A stretch of DNA of 64,000 nt from Microvelia longipes. Taxonomy: Eukaryota > Arthropoda > Insecta > Hemiptera > Veliidae. The position numbers and the translations under genes were made by a program. The notes beneath the pieces are model-generated. The model ran no database searches. It was not told the origin of the DNA and saw only the letters and a program-made list of their open reading frames with translations. Below are positions 23,736-35,917 of this stretch, one piece after another. The stretch is taken from positions 25,560,569-25,624,568 of the forward strand of contig JACMZG010001914.1 of assembly GCA_018340805.1 (NCBI GenBank). Direction: 5' to 3'. The first letter of the stretch is position 1, and each line of letters starts with the position of its first letter.

Positions 23736-26700
23736 TAAATAAATGAACTGTTTCATTTTAATACGGCAAGTTTATCTATACGAGCTTATTTTTACATTTT
23801 TAGTCCTAAGAAATTAGAGTATTTTTACACTTTTTTTCTTATTTTCTTCTGAGTGAAATATTTTCTTGTTGTAATGCGTGTTGTGTTTATAATTTTTCTT
23901 ATTTTTTGTCTTCTTGTTCCTTTTTATTTTTTCTTTCAAATTAATATGGTAGACATGGAATAATTATAACTCATACTCTTTAAGTGTTCTGATCTAGTTA
24001 AATTAATTGATTGTAATCCTCTTTTACGGAAACATAAATTCAAAGGTAGTTATTACTTTCTAATCCAAGGTAACTTAGATCCATACTTTCAAATTAAAGC
24101 ATAAATTTAACATTTGATCTTACTTCTACCTGACTAATATGAGCAAAACATGATTCTTATAACCTATATTTTTTACGTTTTTTGCTATATAACAGTTTAT
24201 GCTAGGAAACTGTTTTTCAAGCATTAAAACAATCTGAGTATTAACGTACACTTTCAAAAAATAATAAAGTTAAAAGTTTGTTCTAAAAAATGAAAAATAA
24301 CTAACTGAACTTGAAACTGGTATTAGCATTAAGCAAACGTGTTTATTGCTATCTTAGGGCTAAAATCTTGGATTTAATCCTTAAGGCGGAAATTCACAGA
24401 GGTTTAAAGCATCGTGGCGTATGCTTTATTGCTATTGATCTATTTTCCGAATCGATCCTTGTTCGTATATTTTATTATTGGTCATAAATATGTAATAGTT
24501 TTATGTTTTGGTGGAAAAAAAATGTTTATTATGTCTGGGCATCTGCGTCTAGAAATACGTTCTTACTGTCGTACATTTTTCAAACTTGTTTCATTGATTG
24601 TTTTATTAGGTTCTGGTATCAGGCATTTCTGGTTTTTTTAGTTTATCGTTAACTTAAAGAATTATAATGATTTAAGAATGCTTTTGGCCAAATTTAATTT
24701 TTATTGCTGTAATTTATCTTCAGAGTGTATAAAAGAAGTGTTTTGCAATTTTTGGTGCTAAAAATACCCTGCATATAATTTAATAAGGTTTGGTTTTGAG
24801 AAATATACATATATTTATGTATTAATATAATTTTTATGCTTGGTTAGTCTTTTTGTTTATGCTACTTTTAAAAGAACTATTTTTCAATTGTAATAAATTT
24901 ATTTTGTGACATAACTATTTTAATTAAATTGTATTTTTAGTCTTTTGCAAAATAAAGATAAGGATTGTTACATTAAATATTTTTCTAATCGTTTTGTTGA
25001 AGTCTGTAATATCAGTATAAATAATCGATAATCTTGACGATATATTTTATAAATAAATGTTTAAATTTAACTTTGGCTAATTCCTCTTTTTCATTTCTTT
25101 GATTTAATCTTTGATAGATATTTTAACAGTAAATAAAAAGAAAACAAAATTTATGCTATAATAATTAAATCCTGCAGTACGTTTTTATATGATTTTTGAG
25201 AACTTTTTTTATTGATGTTAAAAATGTTTCTTTCCATTTTAAAAGATATTATTAAACTAATTTTTTCATGTGCCTATTAATTTTTTTCTTATCTTCTTTT
25301 AGTACATGATGTAAATTTTTATTATGTGCTTGGTTTTAAACGTATATTTATTTTATGAAAAAAAACGAGTTTGTAATGTAACGCCAAAAATTATTTTATT
25401 TTTTGAATTCGTAAAAAATTAAATACATTTTTATAACTTAATTTATTAAGTTAAATACTATGTATTTTAAAAATCAAATTTTATCTTTAATTTACTTTGT
25501 TGTAACACTAATTTACTGTGTTCAATATACAATTTTTAGAGCACTATTTTTCTCCGCTTAATTAACAATTTTGTGAATGTTGTTTTCAAATTTGTCCTAA
25601 ATTCTATGAGTTAATTTTTTTTAAACAGTATCATTATTTAAGACACGAGGCAAAACATAAATATGGAGGACTTTCGGCTTATAATTATTGTGACCGATTT
25701 TGTTATTTTTTAATATCAAATCATTGGTAAAAATAATCTTGTTTAATCTTTAGTTTAAATAATAGTTAATCTTATGAATGATTGATTATTAAAATTATTA
25801 GGTTTTTTAATTAAAAATAACTGATTTGGTTTTCTTATAGGGACGAAAATTATTTTTTATAATTAAAGAGGGTTCAAAGATGATCCTGGAAATAATAAAA
25901 AATTGATTAATTTTTAATAAACAGTTAAGTTTGCTTTAAAACCAGATTATTTTCTAGTGCAATCTTTTTGTATTAATTCTTTATTGGTGTGGCCTAACAG
26001 CTGCTTAAGATGGCACCACTCTGAAAGGAATGTAAATTAGGCAGTGTTTAAAAAATGCAGTTTTATGAAGTCTATTTTAGTTCATCGATTTTTAACTTAA
26101 TACAACTTTTAAGGCCTAAAACTGTTGTCCTAAAATTCTTTCTTTCATTGATATATTTTTGATCAATTTAGAATCAAAGAGCAATTTTAAAATTTATGTT
26201 AAAATATTAAATGTTAAAATGGAAATTGATGTTCAATTCAAAATAGAACAATTTTCAATCAATTTAGGAACAAATTTATGGATAAATTTGATTCTTTCAT
26301 TATATTATAATGTAAGTCCTTATTAACAATTTTTCACCTATGCACTAATAATTTTCTCAATATTTCCTTTTTAAAAACTAAGTGCAAGCTCGTTTCCTCG
26401 TACTTACTCTTGATAGGCATTATATTATGTCAATATAAAAACTAAAAGAAAATTTGTGAGGAGAAAAATGATAGATGTTTAGTATTTTTTAAGTTTAGCT
26501 TAATCGTTGTTAAAAGTTACAAACTTGATTATCGCGGGATTAAACGTGATCATATATCTCGTGATAAACCTTTTACTTTAAAATTAGGCTTTCCGTTAAA
26601 TTCAATAGATATTACATTGTAAAAAAATAAATTTTCAAAGGATTTTTTTGTCATAAATCTTGCTCGAACTGTTTTACAATTACTTTAACGTAAAAATGAT

Positions 26701-27046
26701 TGTTTATTACTTGAAGTATTTTTTACTTTACGTTGTTAAAGTTACGTTAAGTTGCCATCTTTACAAAATTAAGTTTCATAACAGAGAGCTTGTTAAATTC
26801 CCAATTTAATTTTTACGAGTTTAGAAAAATCGTAGGGTTTGTGTTCAAAGTAGATGTAATAGATTTTGTTAGTTTTCTTGAAATAAAATTTATTGTTCTT
26901 TGTGTGTATTTTACAAAGAGAAAATTAAAAAATCGTAAATAAACTTTTCATTAGGTGGAAGAAAAGATAAACGTTTCTCTCTTGTTGTTTAGAAAGAAAA
27001 GACCATTTGGTTGCGACTTAATTGTAATAATGATAATTAAACATTT

Positions 27047-27080
27047 GGGCGGAAATTAATTTACTATTTAATTTCCGCCC
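27047..27080. repeat. Perfect 13-bp hairpin with GC-rich base
   Basis: GGGCGGAAATTAA pairs exactly with TTAATTTCCGCCC across an eight-base loop. It could form a stable stem in the long intron's RNA. Confidence 0.8.
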
Positions 27081-28324
27081 TACTCTTTGGCGCAAACGGT
27101 AAAAAATTGACTATAGATCTAGAGATAAAACTTTTACTAAAAATCAGGAAATATTTAGTTTGTATTTTAACATCTATTTTTGCTTATAAGTAGAACAAAT
27201 TTTTTAACATTATTTATTTTGTAATTAAGGTGAACAGCAAAGTCGCTATATCAGTCGGTATAACTTGTAACTATTATGGAATAAATAAACCGAAGTACAC
27301 ATTTATACTTATAAGTTAACATTCATTACTTCTAAAGTAAAACCCAGAAAAATAGAAAACATGCAAATTGTTTTTCCCTTTTAGCGTAAATAACTAACTC
27401 ACATAGTTAACACAGTGCTTTTTCCTGTCAATTATTTTTACAACGTGCAGTGCATTAAGTGCAGAGTATTAGTCGCGATTGTTGTGCCTTCTTGATTATT
27501 GACAGTAGCGCAACCATTAATCTATGAACTTAAACTATGATTGTACCGAATCTATCAGGTTGACAATATCTTAAACATTTTTTAAAAAAATTGAAAAACT
27601 ATTTGAAAACCCTGTGAAAAAATTAATTTTGTAAATAGATTATACTAAATAAAGTATTTTGATTAATACATAAAATAAATTTTAGATGTTATTGATAGGT
27701 GAAAAAGATTCATTGTAACTCTTTATTCTTATTAATATAATTTATGTATTTTATGTTCTTCAATTTTTTATTCTCTATGACACATCTTAATTAGATTCTT
27801 ATCCATGCAGGTATGTGATAGGGGTTTCACACGGTTGTAATGCCAGATTGTCTTTTTTCGACAAAACTTTCCGACTCTTGTCGGATGTCTTTAAAATAGA
27901 CGTCGTTGTGAGGATGAAAAAGGAAAACGGCTTTTCCTTTAAACACATGTTACTCATCGTGTCTAATAAAGAATAAAATGTTTAGGATGTGTCGCCTTGT
28001 CAACAGTAATGTTCAATTTGAGCGAAAAATTGTTAATGATATGAGTTTAAGACATTATCCCACTTTTTATTCAGGACAGCAATGACTTTATTTTATGTCC
28101 GTTTTTTGACATTTTTATTTTAAAGTTTACTCACGATGTTTAAGATTATATTATATGAAAGTTAGTAAAAGTTATTTCAGTTCCAAATATGAGAGTGTCG
28201 AACTTATTTATGTACTTTTCTTGAGATAATTTTTCTAATGTTTTAACAATTTATTATATATAATTTTATAGATTATCTAAATAGGGTGTACAGTGGTGTT
28301 TCACTGTGCGGATATATGTGTTAA

Positions 28325-28870
28325 TGATTTAGGTCTTCCGGTGATCACCGTGTCAATGTAGATGAATTCGACGTTTTGTTTCCACTGTGGGAGGCATCTT
28401 CAGTGATGTTGGACGTTACGGGTGAAAACAAAATGCTTTACAAACTTTAGCTGTTAGCTTTTGTTGCGTTTTATTGAGCTTTATGACAATAATTCATGAC
28501 AATAACCGCGGAAGCCTACTTAGTTTATTCAAAATATGTTTATCAATAAATTATTCAATTAACTGCGTTGGCTTCCGCGGTCATTGTCGTAAAGGTGTAT
28601 GTCTTCCGGTGGTGACAGCGTCAATGTAGATGAAGGATTCGACGTTTTGCGTCCACTGTTGATGGTATCTTCAGGGATGTAAGACATCATAGATGAAAAC
28701 ACAATACTCAACTAAACTGAACTCAGTTTTGTAAAGAATGTAGAGCATTGTTTTTTTATCCATGAAGTCTTAAATCCCTGAAGATGCCTCCGACAATAAA
28801 AAGCGAAACGTCTGATTCATCATCTACATTAACGTGGTTACCAGCGAAAGATCTAAATCTGCAATAAATT
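28325..28870. mobile_element. Family D compound element, three unit copies
   Basis: Two units lie in minus orientation (28330-28440 and 28600-28700) and one in plus (28765-28860). Each reads, in sense, CTGAAGATGCC, a hairpin, (G)AAACGTC, a GATTCATCTACATT block, and a GGTNACCA...AAGA(C/T)CTAAAT end. Between the first two is an inverted pair, AATAACCGCGGAAGCC and GGCTTCCGCGGTCATT. A related solitary element is at 45452-45600. It is non-coding. Confidence 0.75.
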
Positions 28871-28949
28871 ATACTTAAATCACTAAAAAATGTACTTAGT
28901 AACTGTGTTGCACAAAATATATTTTAAGGCGTTTTTAGTAGCATACTTA

Positions 28950-29235
28950 GACCAAGAGCCCAGGGGTGTTTTGTTAATAAAAAGTGTAATGGCTGGAACC
29001 GGTCTCAATTTTGCGTAAATGCCTTCCTGAACAAGGATCTGCAATTCTGCCGACTCGTATCGGATGGGTGTCCCAGACAGAACGCACTTCAGGGGTCAAA
29101 GGTTCTGCCTGGGACACCCATCCGATACGAGTCGGCTGAATTGCAGATCCTTGTTCAGAAAGGTATTTACGAAAAATTGAGACCGGTTCCAGCCATTACA
29201 CTTTTTATTAACAAAACACTCCTGGGCTCTTGGTC
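28950..29235. mobile_element. Near-perfect 286-bp foldback MITE with TA target site
   Basis: The left arm begins GACCAAGAGCCCAGG and the right arm ends CCTGGGCTCTTGGTC. The arms mirror each other almost base for base over about 130 bp (AATGGCTGGAACCGGTCTCA, CCGACTCGTATCGGATGG and so on). A short centre near GAACGCACTTCAGGGG separates them. The flanks are TA on both sides (28948-28949 and 29236-29237), as expected for Tc1/mariner-type insertion. The low arm divergence suggests a recent insertion. It is non-coding. Confidence 0.92.
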
Positions 29236-29837
29236 TAAAATTGGCGACGATTTAAATTTAGGAACCAGAGTGCTTACAAAATAAAACACAGTGTTTGCTC
29301 GTTACCTACGTTAAATGTTGCTGAGTACATGTTTAAGTGCCGAGACACTAAAATTATATTTTACTTATGCAGCTTATAATTATGACGATTGTGCGGCTGT
29401 AAGTACCTATTTTAAAAAGTAATATTTTCATTATAGATTTATTTGACGTTTAAAATTATTATTTATGTACATTTTATACCCAGTAGCTGGTTAAATCAAG
29501 ATATTACGTGTGCCGATATGCGTGTGTGCTACCCGATCTCGCAAAACACGAAACAAACGCCTTAGAGCTATACTATTACTGTTTTTTTGATTGTATAAAT
29601 GAAATATCGTTTATTATCTAAAAATCAATGTATATCAATGTATCTATTTTGTCAGATCTGTAAAGACTTATCTTGTTTTATGAACTAATGGTTTATTTTT
29701 TTGCTTTAATTATTTAATAAAAACATTTTTCTAATATTAGCGACTTATAAAAGAAAATAAGCTTATATGTTTGGGCTCACAGAGGAGGTGGGATGGGATT
29801 TCTAATATCATTGCTCCACTAAATATTACAAGATTTT

Positions 29838-30045
<208 letters not shown>

Positions 30046-30090
30046 GAGTACCTATGTGATTTTGCAGGAAAAGTTATGTGTGTGTGTGTG

Positions 30091-30440
30091 CACTAAATTC
30101 CGAAACCGGGATTTTAACTGATTAATCAGTTTCAGATGTTTTTAAGATCTCCTAAAATGGTTTTTACTAAGTTATCTGTTTGTATGTGTGTTCGTGACAG
30201 TTATCATCGTAGCTCCCAGCATGTTAATGCTTGAATTTTTAAACTTTGTACAATTTTACGGTCCTGCGGTATCCGCAAAATATTTCTTATGACTATTTGT
30301 CATTAACCTTCATTAATGACTCAGCAAAAATATAAACTAACAATAATAACAAAGTTATTAAAGGCAAAAAAGTCTTTAAATTGATTTCAAACTAGGCAAG
30401 CGAGTCCGAAGGTGTGCATGTGAGCTAAATGATTCTTAAA
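30091..30440 (-). repeat. Family A dispersed repeat, partial
   Basis: Plus-strand order TTCCGAAACCGGGATTTTAA, AGTTTCAGATGTTTTTAAGA, TGTGTGTTCGTGACAGTTAT, CATCGTAGCTCCCAGC, then GTCATTAAC...AATGACTCAG, and AGGCAAGCGAGTCCGAAGG at the end. The 3' hairpin has been replaced by the adjoining microsatellite. Confidence 0.65.
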
Positions 30441-31441
30441 TTTCAAAATCCCTAGTAGTTTTAAGATTTTATTTTTATTTTGAATAAAGTCTTAAAAGTG
30501 TGTTATAGTTTCGAAGGCATTAATACACGTAGTATTCTAGAACCTCTATACCTAATTACTTATCCGTTATATACCGGTATAATATAGAAGTAATACATAC
30601 ACATGATAAGCTAGTCTGGGGGCGTCTCTACCGTGTATGGAATGAGTTATTCTGCTAATATAGTGTTAATTTCAATGCATATGTTCCATTTGTGGAAAAA
30701 TAGAACACTGACTAGTAACATTTGTTTAACTAACGATTTATCTCATAGATAATTCACTCTAAAATTACACTATCCAAGTTATAGATTATTTAACTAGGTT
30801 AGTAACGAGACTGTTTATTTGCTGTGGGCATTTCATTGCTCAGGAAATAAGGAGTTTTAAATATTAAATTTATGTTAATCTTTTTATTCTATCTATAGGT
30901 AGATAAAATAAAATTTTATCGCCTATATGTTCAAATATGTTCCGTTAATTTTGCTTGAAATATTTAATGCAGCTTCAGCAACTAATTCTTTCTTTAATTA
31001 ATTCAAAAATTCAAGTAATTTGTGCGTTACATTTGATGTTTTCTCCTATTTTGGAGGCAGTAGGCCATTTTATGTTTTTTCCTATTTTGCGAAGGCTCTT
31101 TCTTTTGGTTAGGTCCTGGACAAGAGGTTTTTACTTTTTTTCTAATTTTATTTTTAAAACTGGCAACGCCCCAATTTTCCTTTTTTTTAATACAGCTTAG
31201 AATATAAAAAATAAGACAAGCAATACATGTAAGTTACTTAAATGGACCTATATATTGACGTATTTATCCTATAAACAGCGGAAGGCTACTGTCAAAAACA
31301 AGAGGGATAGCCGTCCTAAGTTTTCTTATCATACAAGTTTAATCATGATTAAACTCTAGAAGATGAAGTTAATAAATATTTTTCTTTTATTTATTAGACA
31401 AAAAGCTTGAATACATATTTATTCAAAATTTTTTTTTAAAA

Positions 31442-31557
31442 TAATGTACTTTAACCTATAATTTTCTCGCGACCCAACAATAATTGTCTTCGACCCGGAA
31501 TTGGGTCGCAGACAAGTATTTTTGGGTCGGTAGAAAATTATTCGTAAAAGTACATTA
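31442..31557. mobile_element. Small foldback MITE with GGGTCG motifs
   Basis: Ends AATGTACTTT and AAAGTACATT are inverted. Inside, ATAATTTTCT pairs with AGAAAATTAT, and GACCCA and CGACCC pair with GGGTCG and TGGGTC. The total is 116 bp. The repeated GGGTCGC/GACCC pattern recalls hAT-type MITE interiors, but I see no clear 8-bp target duplication. Confidence 0.65.
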
Positions 31558-32017
31558 ATTTTAAATAATACGTAGGTATACTTTTGAAAAAAATTTATAA
31601 AAAAAACAAATATTTCATCAATTTTTTTAGTTAAATAATGTTTAGTCTTGTATTAATAACGTCGGTAAGATCTTCTAATATTATGATTAAGTACTTATTG
31701 GTTCTGCTATTCTCCTTGTATTTGACAGTTGTTTTCTGCTAATATTAGATACATACGGCTCTATATAGGTTAATTATTGTAATTAACTTATTATGTTGTT
31801 CTATTAAATTGTTAATATTCTATGCTTTAATCTGAAATGGGCAATTAGGAGCATTGTCCGACATAGAATTGTTTTGATCATGAAAATAAAATTAGAATTA
31901 AGGTAAAACCATAATACTGTGACATTTTATATTTCTAGTCAAGTTATTAATTATGTTTTTTGGCTTTCATTCTTTGTTTTGTTGTAAGTGTTTTTAATGT
32001 AGTTTTAGTTTTCAAGG

Positions 32018-32070
32018 CTGAAGATGTCCACAGAGATGGGTGAAATGTCATTGCTATACACAAATAATTG
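32018..32070 (+). repeat. CTGAAGATG/GAAA core, copy
   Basis: TTTTCAAGGCTGAAGATGTCC, a loop, GATGGG, TGAAATGTC. The CCA/TGG stem is short. The preceding TAGTTTTCAAGG resembles the flank of the copy at 33945, so both belong to one repeat. Confidence 0.5.
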
Positions 32071-32411
32071 TTAGCTAGTCATTAAAACAAATTATAGAAC
32101 TCAAGCCATTAAACTTACTAATTTATTTAAAATAAAACCATAATTCTGCTCTAGCATCAAGCAGTCCAGGACTCAAGTTTAAGAAAAACCCCAGGAGCCC
32201 CCCACAATAGCAAACAATCCTAATACTGAAAAAATATCTAGCTGGCTGCGCTCGCTAATTTATATTTTTTCATATGCTTCCACAAAATAAGTAACTGAGG
32301 AAAATTATATTCAATCTTGTTAGGAAATAATAATTATAGTAATACAATAATCTGTAAGTATCTGTTTTGTTAATTAAGTTGGTTATTATTTAAAATGTAT
32401 CTATTATAAGA

Positions 32412-32461
32412 ATTGGGCCGCGGGGTGGTTATGACAAAAAATTTGAAAAGCACTGCTCTTG
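32412..32461 (-). mobile_element. One end of a hAT-like element
   Basis: Read on the minus strand this is AAGAGCAGTGCTTTTCAAAT, then TTTTTGTCATAACCACC and CCGCGGCCC. It is a typical style of hAT/MITE terminus (CAG...GTGCTTTTCAAA). I did not locate the matching end with confidence. Confidence 0.3.
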
Positions 32462-32583
32462 ATAACTTAACTTTATACGTCTGCGGAAATTAAATTTATA
32501 ATAAAAAAAAGATATTAAACATAAAACAGCGCCTGAAAGACATATCATCCAGGTGAGCAATTGTTTGATAGGTATTTCGTAAT

Positions 32584-32613
32584 AGTTGTTTTAATTTTAA
32601 AATTAAAACAACT
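32584..32613. repeat. Perfect 30-bp palindrome
   Basis: AGTTGTTTTAATTTT is followed directly by AAAATTAAAACAACT with no loop. It may extrude as a cruciform. Confidence 0.85.
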
Positions 32614-33379
32614 TTTAATGGTTATTGGTTTTTGCCAGTGAATAGGTTTTGTTTCTTTTCTGCTCTAGGTTTATTTCTACTTTTATATTTTTTTTCTTTC
32701 ATTTTTTACAACTCATATTACTAATTATCTAGTAAGTTCAAACTGACAAGTAGTTATTTCTCTGCTAGTTATTCCACTGTAATTTTCTCACCCAATAAAT
32801 ATTACTTTTACTGTAAAACTACAGTTTGGATTTAAATGAAATATATTGACTTCTTTATCACGATTAATATTTAACCTTTACACCTAATAATTTTTAAACG
32901 CTTTTAAAGCCACTGATCTGTGTTTTTGAAGTTTTGTCTAGACTTGTAATTGTTTTGTAATTAACTTTATTTTTTTATTGTTTTTTTTTATCTTTTATAC
33001 TTCTTCATAATTTTCTTTTGTTAAATCTTTGTTATTTATTTATTAACAAAGATCTCACTTGAAAGCTGTCGCGTCCTTTAGATTGAGTTCCAAATGGTTT
33101 AAAAACGTTAGATTGTCCCAAACCTTTGTTTCATGGAGCTAAATATTTTAAATTTTGTATACTATCTCCTTTTTAACTGAATCAAGTGGAAGGAGGTGAA
33201 AAATAACGAGAACAATTTTTTAAAACCAACCTTTCTTTAATATTTTTATCATTATGGTAATACGTTATTACTACCCCCTCCTCCCTTAACCTTAGGCCCT
33301 AATTTATATTTTTGTATATTTGTTCCCCCCCCCCTAAAATTTAAGAAACAACTCTGGAAAATCTGTATTTTTTTTGTAA

Positions 33380-33727
33380 AATTCCTTTTCTGAAAAAAGT
33401 TTATTATCGCATGATTTTTTCCACATTTTATAATTATTCAAAATTTTCGCTGAGTCATTATTGTGGGTTAATGACGTCAGAAAAAATATTTTCAAAATAG
33501 CACAACTACAGCGTTAGACTGATTTTTGTACAAAGTTTCAACTCTCTAGCATAAATACGCTAGGAGCTACGATGATAACTGACACTCACACACATACAGA
33601 TAACTTTGTAAAGACCTCTCAGGAGGCCTTAAAAACACCTGAAACTGATAAATCCGGTGACATCTCGGTTTGCAAACACAACACATTTTCTGTATACCTA
33701 CGGTATGAGGAAAAATTAAAAGAATTG
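33380..33727 (+). repeat. Family A dispersed repeat, 3' half
   Basis: Blocks in order: GCTGAGTCATTATTG, TTAATGACGTCAG, AGCACAACTACAGCG, AACTCTCTAGCATAAATACG, AGCTACGATGATAACTGACA, CACACACATACAGA, AACTTTGTAAAGACC, CTCAGGAGGCCTTAAAAAC, ATCTCGGTTTGC, GGTATGAGGAAAA. The open frame at 33572-33757 is repeat sequence, not a gene. Confidence 0.8.
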
Positions 33728-33927
33728 AAAGCACAAAACATAAATAATCACACTTAAATTTTCTTAACAGTTTTCTACCTCTACTTATGGCATGCTCTTA
33801 TTAAGTATTATTAGTGATAAGTTAGCCTTAAATATGTCATTGAGGGCTACGAATATACAATCGTATAAGTTGAATATTCGTATTAGTTAAAAAATATTCT
33901 TCTTTGTTTTGTTAGGTTTAGTTTTGT

Positions 33928-33995
33928 AGTTTCAGGTTCAAGCCCTGAAGATGCCCACATTAATGAGTAAAACGACTGTAATGTTAATCAGTCAT
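33928..33995 (+). repeat. CTGAAGATG/GAAAAC-type core, copy
   Basis: GGTTCAAGCCCTGAAGATGCCC, a degenerate hairpin, then GTAAAACGACTG. The upstream flank resembles the copy at 32018. The hairpin and GAAA are partly lost. Confidence 0.45.
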
Positions 33996-35394
33996 GTTAT
34001 ATTGTTTTTGTATCTTTAAAAATAAAACATAAATGAGTTTAAAAGCAACTTAAAGTGGAGAACATTTCTTCTTAAAGAAAATCCGCTAACTTCACTTATA
34101 AACATTAAAGAAAACTGCTAATATTTTTACATGTACGAGGACATGTTGCAAGTTATAGGTATTTTAAAATTCATTTTCAACTTTTAACTCGATGTAATAA
34201 TATAAATTTTGATTTTGCATCGTGTCAAGTACGTAACTAACTTTCTAAAATAATTTATTAGCTAATAATGTTTACAATATTTTTATGTTTTATTAACTAA
34301 TTATCTAAATAGACGAGCTAAATATATTACAAAAAGCTTTGTTACCTGTTAAAAAACTAATTACATGCCTGTTTGTTATATTTATTATAATTATAATGGT
34401 AGGACTGATACTGGAGAAAAAGTTATGAGAGAAAGTCATTTTAAGTTCGATTTTTCGTTCCTACTATGTTGTAACATTTTGTCTAAATGAGTGAGAAAAA
34501 GATCATTAATGTGCAAAAAAATAATTGTTATAAAAGTTAAATTGAAGAATATAAACAAGTCTTTACCACTTACAAATTATAGTTATAATAAAATATATAT
34601 AACTTTTGCTTTCCTACCTCCTGAAATTAGGGGGTAGCATTGCATTAGCAAAAATCATATCACCCATTTTTTTCAATGATTTTTTTTTTATGTTTTAGCT
34701 CCTATTATCAAATCTTAGTAGCGCGTAAAGGTGTCAGGTATAAAAAAAACTGTGTTTCACTGCTACATTAATGAAGTATGTTTTAAAAACTTCTTTAGTC
34801 GTCAAGTCATTCTTAATAAAATCTATGATGCGTAAAGGCTACAAAAAATTGTATGCCTATCAAATATACTGATTCGGGGCAAAAAATGAAATGTAATCTT
34901 ATAGCAATATGCCAACTCATTCTGTTGCACTGTCCGAGGTATTTAGATTAGTATTTCTTTCTATACGTATTGTAAAGAGAACTTAGTGTGTAAAAGTATG
35001 TTAAAAATTTAAGTGCAGTTTATCATTTTGATGCAGATTCCTTAAAAAAGCATACTGTTAGTATATTTTATGTATGTGTAACTGTATACTGTTTCTATAG
35101 GTTCATTTCGGTTTTCAAAATGAAAACATAACGATATATTAATGAATTTTATTCATTCAATCAAATTAAAACTAATATAAATTAAAATATTAATTGCAAA
35201 TATACTATTACTTTGCGCATAGTTGAACACACCTCTTATAAACTTTTCCAAATGTGAATTTAAAATTTGAAAGCAAGTTCAATAGGGCCTACAAATTGTT
35301 GACTTTATTTAAAAATTAATTGATAACTTGGAATCTAAAATTATTGTTCATAAAAATCTGTAAGAATGTTCATAGAAGAAAATAGGAGATGAAA
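33996..35394. other. Intronic stretch, no gene seen
   Basis: AT-rich sequence. A segment near 34630-34690 (GCATTAGCAAAAATCATATCACCCA) resembles one near 20365-20420 (TATTAGCAAAAAATGTGATACCC), so it may hold a minor old repeat. Confidence 0.4.
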
Positions 35395-35917
35395 CTTGGT
35401 GCCGAAATCATTCTTTAGGTTTAGTTGTGCTATCCGGGAAATAATTTTTATGACGTCACTAACAGGTATAAATGACTCGGAAATATCTTGTAATCAATTT
35501 TACAATTAGCACGTAGTTGTGTAAAACCAACAAATGTACTAACTTTCGTATTATCATCACCATTACTTCCATTTTTATTTAATGGCATATAAACGTTTTT
35601 TTAAAAAAAATAAAATTCGAAATATAATCCCATTGAGTTGAAATTTGGTTCAAGTATATCCCTATATGTAATAAATTGGTTTTTGTTGGTTCACTCATTT
35701 TTAGCAGTATCAAGCGAGGTCAATACCTGGATGGGTGTCCGCTGGGAATGAAATAGATATTTTTTTGTCTGAAAACGTACTGCATTTTTTTTTTTTGGTG
35801 ATTTCATATTCTGATGAGGAGCGAAGCGAGTCCGAAGGGTTGAGGATGAACATAGAGAATCCGATATGGTGGAAATAAGTTCTGAGGTACCTCGTACCCG
35901 ATTTTTTAATCTGAAGA
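35395..35917 (-). repeat. Family A dispersed repeat, 5' half
   Basis: Plus-strand blocks GCTATCCGGGAAATAATTTT, ATGACGTCACTAAC, CCCATTGAGTTGAAATTTGG, AGTATCAAGCGAGGTCAATA, GGAGCGAAGCGAGTCCGAAG, and GTTCTGAGGTACC leading to CCCGATTTTTT. The 3' hairpin half is absent. Confidence 0.75.

Larger units (their letters stand above)
21373..28317. other. Intronic stretch, mostly featureless
   Basis: Seven kilobases of AT-rich sequence without exon-like frames. Exceptions are the palindrome at 22181-22214, a Family A tail joined to a GC-rich island at 23655-23735, and a hairpin at 27047-27080. The open frame at 24414-24641 has no recognisable domain and reflects T-rich composition. Confidence 0.5.

Noticed and set aside
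24414..24641. 75-codon frame with hydrophobic stretches
   Set aside because: No splice sites, no family resemblance, and it lies in the antisense direction inside the large intron.
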